Assembly (NCBI GenBank): GCA_963969345.1
Contig: OZ017770.1
Coordinates: 9,976,180 to 10,040,179 of the forward strand
Source of the DNA: Turbatrix aceti
Taxonomy: Eukaryota > Nematoda > Chromadorea > Rhabditida > Panagrolaimidae
Direction of reading: 5' to 3'
Length of the DNA: 64,000 nucleotides
Positions 59,800 through 64,000 of the stretch are shown in pieces. The notes beneath the pieces are model-generated. The model was not told the DNA's origin. It did not search any database and was given only the letters and a program-made list of their open reading frames with translations. Position numbers and translations under genes: made by a program. Each line of letters starts with the position of its first letter. The stretch's first letter is position 1.

Positions 59800-62634
59800 G
59801 ACTTGGGAGTGATAAGGATGTATAGACAGGGTGCTATGAATGATGTGCTGTCAACAGAAGCCCGAAGCCCCTCTCCACCTGTACCTCTCGTTTCCATGGC
59901 CGCAAAGTCGGTACTTATTATTTTTTTACATAAAGACTATAAGTGAAATTAAAATGTGTCGCATCTTTCCTCTCATATACATACATACATACTCACTTAT
60001 ACACCTATGTATAGCCTTGTTCGCAAATGATTTTAAAATCTTAGTAATACTTATTTGCACTCATAAGCATTTTCATTGTAACCCTTGACGCTCAATACGA
60101 GCCCTCCGGGGGGGGGGGGGGTGACAGGCCAGAAGACCCCGCGTAGGGGGTTCAGAGTAAATAGTGCAAGCCTTTTGGGACCTTTTGTTGTTGAAACACA
60201 AGCTCCCCTCTCCTCTAACAACGATGATGTATAAACCTGTGATGATTGTCTTATAAAGTGGTCTTGCATTGTATAAGTTTGGTCTTATTGTTACAATTTT
60301 GCTCTTCAAGTTCAAATTCAAATTCAGCCCTTCAGTTTTGCCTTGCTTTGACATATGGAATTTTTTTAATAAATATAAAGTCGTTATTGGTATCCTAGCC
60401 AAATTTAATGTCTTTTTTATCCTTTGCTAAGAACAACAAAAAATATCTGTTCTTATTATAACAAGATTGACAAGTCATCTATCTTAGACAATTGGTCATC
60501 GTCATCTCTGCCGGTCTTGTCTTTTGTACTAATAGGCGCATTTACTGTGAAGGACCTTTACTGTGAAGGAATGAACGAACGTACATAAATAATTTTTTCT
60601 AATTCAAAAAAAATGTATTACGAGCCGTTATTTATAGTTACAACGGTGCAAAAAATACCCTCTAAAAAAGTATTTTACGAATAAAAATTTTCGATATAAT
60701 TAATTATACCCCGCCTAGTTTAAAATAAAACCACGGTAAGCTTTCATTTATACTATTTATTTATGTATTTCTCCTGGACAATGCATACTGCATGCGCAAT
60801 CGCTATGGCAACCTTCAGGGGGTGGTGGTAACCCCAGATTTGTTACGGGCTTGTTGTTTCGGTCTTTTCCTCGGCATGCACATTGTTTACCACATCACTC
60901 TCTCTCTCTTTCACCCTTCCAACATCCTGCAACTCAGGCGGAAGAGGATGTCTGTAGTGAAGACTTGACGGAACAAGTAGTCGGCATTTACATTCCTTGC
61001 TTTTTTGAAAAGTATCCTCGAGCTCCTTCTTTTCCTTGTTTGAGATTTTTTTTATGTACAATTGTACATTTTTTTGTAATGGGCAAAGGTACTTTGTTCA
61101 TTCTCATTGAATTAAAATTTGTATTCTTTTGTTATTCAAGACGAGATAATGTCACGGAGACGCCACTTTTTTGTCCATGCCCCGTCGGATTTTATTTTAA
61201 TTTTAAAAAATCACAAAATCGTCGTTTTTTTCAATTTTTTGCTCCTTCTTTAATTTTTTTCCTGGTGCTTTAATTTTTTGTCTGTCGGGAATAAATTTAA
61301 ATCTTTTAATATTTATTTCAGTGTATTTTGTATTTGAAACATTCTGTAATTCAAATTGTCTGATTTTTTTTTGATTTAATTTTTTTTGATTCAGGGACAG
61401 CAAAAAAAATCGTCCAGCTTATTCAAGATTCCAGTCATTGTCCAAGATTTTTTTATTCTTGTTTCTCACATTCTCACCAGCTACCAAAGCATGCGTTTGA
61501 TTGTTGTTACTTTTGATTACCGACAAACTGCTTCAGCTTTTTTTCATCACCCGGTTTGTGTCTCTTTAATTACAAGCCTTTTCAAAACGAATTCTTTTGT
61601 ATCCAAATGCTCCGGTGGTTTGTTCGGTAAGGTGGAGGTGGTCATGGAAAAAAAAAAGAAAAAGAAAGTAAGAATCACACAGTTATACATAGTAGTACAG
61701 TGAGAACAGAAATATCCGGATTGCGCGATTGTACAAAAAAAATTGTTCGTTAGCTGTCACATTGTATACGTTTAATGAAAAGGTTTCTGACAGATTGTCT
61801 GCTATTTGATTTGCCAATTGAAATTCTCTTTTTCTCTTTTTTGATTTTTGTGACTGACTGTGACTGCATATTAGATATTACACGGAGGGAAATCAATTTT
61901 GATCAATTTGACATTTATTAATTTATATGTCATTTTTTACGATATGGGGGGTCGGGGAGGGAGGAGAGGGGGTGAAGTAATCAATGCCTTAGTGACACGC
62001 TTCTTTTCGATCCTGACTCTGTATTTCGATTCTGATTGATTGGTTTTTGACAGATTTCTGACCCAAATTGTCCATTGTTTTTACTATTTTAGTTCAATAA
62101 AATTTATGGAAGGAAAAACAAAAAATCCAGACAAGATTTTTTTTAAAAGTTATGTTTGATGAATGATGAATGAATCATTGTTATCACTTGTTACCCCCCC
62201 CCCAGCATCCTGAACCCCTTCTTCCCTATTTCATGTTGATTTGATAATTTTCAGCTGACATGAATAATTTATATGAGCTCGCTTTCTTTCATTCTCGCAT
62301 TCATTTTCAGCGTTGATCCTACTTACTATTTTTCATCGTCTTTTTTTTGATTTTTCCTTAAAAAAAGAAAAGTTGTTGTTCTTGATAACGCGTACGTATG
62401 TAATGCTGATCATTTAAAAATAATTTATTTATTTATGCTGCGCAATTCATTTTTATTTGTCCTTACATACGCGGTTAAATGGGTGCTCCCTGGGGCGGAG
62501 GGGGCACCTGGGGTGAAGACGAGGGATAAGAAGCGGACATCCTTGTTCTCTCTTTGCTGGAATCCACTTTTTTTGACGTTGTCTAGCCGTGTTGTCTCAC
62601 GATCTAAACGATCCAAACAAGCGTTAAATTTCAG
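59800..62634. other. long intergenic region, possibly with upstream exons of the last gene
   Basis: AT-rich, with ATACATACATACATAC near 59980-59995. A 39-bp stretch at 60938-60976 has an acceptor (CTGCAACTCAG) and a donor (CAA|GTAGTC) and reads AEEDVCSEDLTEQ; it could be an upstream exon of the gene at 62635 but is unsupported otherwise. No other gene is recognised. Confidence 0.35.
60108..60121 (+). repeat. run of 14 G
   Basis: A homopolymer of 14 guanines, followed by more G-rich sequence (60148-60152). Long G runs also occur near 9223 and, as C, near 62192. They may form quadruplexes or be sequencing-length uncertain. Confidence 0.85.
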
Positions 62635-64000
62635 AACTCCAAAGAAAAAATTAACAAGCAATCATTCCGCGTCCGATTTGCTCCGATATATCGGTAGCCG
62701 GCGATGACCGCCGTACCGAGTATCTTTTTCAATCCCTTATCAAGGGTCTAAAGTCTGTTTTTGTTTCTGTTTCTGTTTTTTGATTTTTTGATTGCTTTTT
62801 CTATTCTTTGTTGACAATAAAAATAAATAAAAAAATTTCAGCGACTATCAAAGCTATTTTGCCTCGCTTTACGCAGCTAGCCAGAAAGAGGGTGACGAGC
62901 TCGGCAAGAAAGACTCCGATAGACATGACTCAACGCCGGACACGTCATCCTTGATCAACAGCAGCTTGAAAAGAAAAAACAATGTACGTATCATGTGATC
63001 ATTCTTTCTGATTCTTTTTTATTTTGCAAGAATGCAAAGGTGGCGGCGGCAGCAGGAAAAAAGAGGTGATGCGTAGGCCGGCGAGGCGATTCAATTGGTC
63101 ATCAGATGGGCAGGCACAAACAACATGGGTCGTTTGATTTTCTGATACCTCACGAATTGGCCTGCCTGCTCAGGTGGCCCAGTCTCTTTCATTCCTCTCT
63201 CTTTTTTTGCCCACACGCATTGGAAAAAAGGGAACGAACCTGCATTTGTTCGGGTACATATAGCTTTTGACCTTGGCATTGAATCGCTGATGAGTCTACG
63301 AAGATCTCCCTGTCTTTACGATCGCTTGTCGAGGAGTCAAAGAGAATGGGCAAACTTTGGGAATTTGTACATGTACAATTTTTTTCTACGGAATCGGAAA
63401 TATTTGCAATTTGTGTAACTAATGTTTTGTAATTGGGGAGTGGGCATGCTTTTATTCTATGATATTTTTTGTAGTTTCTGTTGTCTTTTGCAGCATTAAA
63501 AACAATGAAAAAAAACAAGCGTCGGAACAAACGTAAAAATAATTCTCATTGGTTTTGGAAAAACGTAGGCACATGATCATTTTGTTTTTTTTTGGAGTTA
63601 AAAAAAGAACTTTAATTTTTTCATTGAATCAAAAAAATCTAAATATTTACCAATTTAAAAATTTATTTTTATCGATTCTGGAAAATGTAAGCACATGACC
63701 ATTTTTTGTTTTTTGCGCGTCAAAAAACAATCGTAATTTTTTTATTGCGTCAACAAAATTCGAAATATTTATGTACCACTTTAAAATTTTTTTTCTAGGT
63801 TTCCTTACTACTTGCGAAGGAAAATCAAAAGCTGTACGAAGTCCACTGCAACCGGGCAAATCAGTTGTTTGAACAGTTTCAAACAATTCAACGCCAAGTC
63901 GGCTATCGTAAGTTTTCCACATTTTTTTGCTTTTTACTTTTTGCTTTTTGCATTTCAAACCAGAGACCCAACCCCTTCAACTGACCAGACAATCCTCAAG
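62635..64000 (+). CDS. 5' and 3' partial gene, coiled-coil protein of unknown function
   Basis: Four exons join in a single frame: 62635-62693 (NSKEKINKQSFRVRFAPIYR), 62842-62983 (DYQSYFASLYAASQKEG, then a charged Ser/Asp-rich part ending SSLKRKNN), 63799-63907 (LLLAKENQKLYEVHCNRA then LFEQFQTIQRQ) and 63964 onward, cut by the window edge. All have good splice sites and matching phases. The third exon has heptad-like spacing and should form a coiled coil. The true start lies upstream and was not located; an 815-bp intron separates exons 2 and 3. I recognise no family. Confidence 0.55.

Noticed and set aside
62435..62707. 90-codon frame starting MLRNSFLF
   Set aside because: It overlaps, in another frame, an exon (62635-62693) whose splice sites and phase fit the downstream exons.

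Overview
The window is eukaryotic DNA: AT-rich, with many short introns (mostly 45-60 bp, GT-AG with T-rich acceptors ending TTTTAG, TTTCAG or TTTGCAG) and poly-T/poly-A tracts. The gene content points to a nematode or a close ecdysozoan relative: a secreted two-immunoglobulin protein like the nematode zig family, a secreted ShK-domain protein, two single-domain Kunitz inhibitors, a PITX/UNC-30 homeobox gene, a cyclic-nucleotide-gated channel, an alpha-type acetylcholine receptor subunit and a GH30 glucosylceramidase. Species cannot be read from the sequence. All gene models below are my own splice assemblies; every complete multi-exon model closes in frame.

Layout. 1-3977 is a ~1.28-kb satellite in three units; the first unit carries a 537-bp insertion with terminal inverted repeats and a 10-bp target duplication. 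5247-16541 is an 11.3-kb, almost perfect palindrome (arms ~5.03 kb, spacer 1.23 kb) bounded on both sides by GAATTC. Each outer end of it is itself a ~1.08-kb foldback element, and a divergent relative of that foldback sits at 17717-18830 between the two Kunitz genes. Another foldback lies at 33478-34846. The repeat-rich left third (1-19 kb) therefore contrasts with a gene-dense remainder.

Genes in order: Kunitz-1 (+, 17308), Kunitz-2 (+, 19132), lysine-ketoglutarate reductase/saccharopine dehydrogenase (-, 19647-22825), glutaminase with ankyrin repeats (+, 23397-26071), secreted two-Ig protein (-, 26797), a degenerate protein kinase with a C-terminal membrane region (+, 28958-32157), a secreted ShK protein (+, 34993), glucosylceramidase (-, 37385-39634), two uridine phosphorylase paralogues (-, 39878 and 42923) separated by a small ORF (-) and an intronless acidic protein (+), a secreted eight-cysteine protein (+, 45026), the PITX-like homeobox gene (+, 46813), the acetylcholine receptor subunit (-, 48729), a CNOT11-like protein (-, 53847), the CNG channel (-, 56378-59799) and the start of a coiled-coil protein that runs off the right edge (+, 62635).

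Functional links. The divergent lysine-catabolism and glutaminase genes share a 571-bp upstream region containing GATA-type sites; both products look mitochondrial and both release glutamate. The channel, receptor and homeobox genes are of neuronal type, but nothing in the sequence shows co-regulation. The most notable unexplained structure is the giant composite palindrome and its foldback family.
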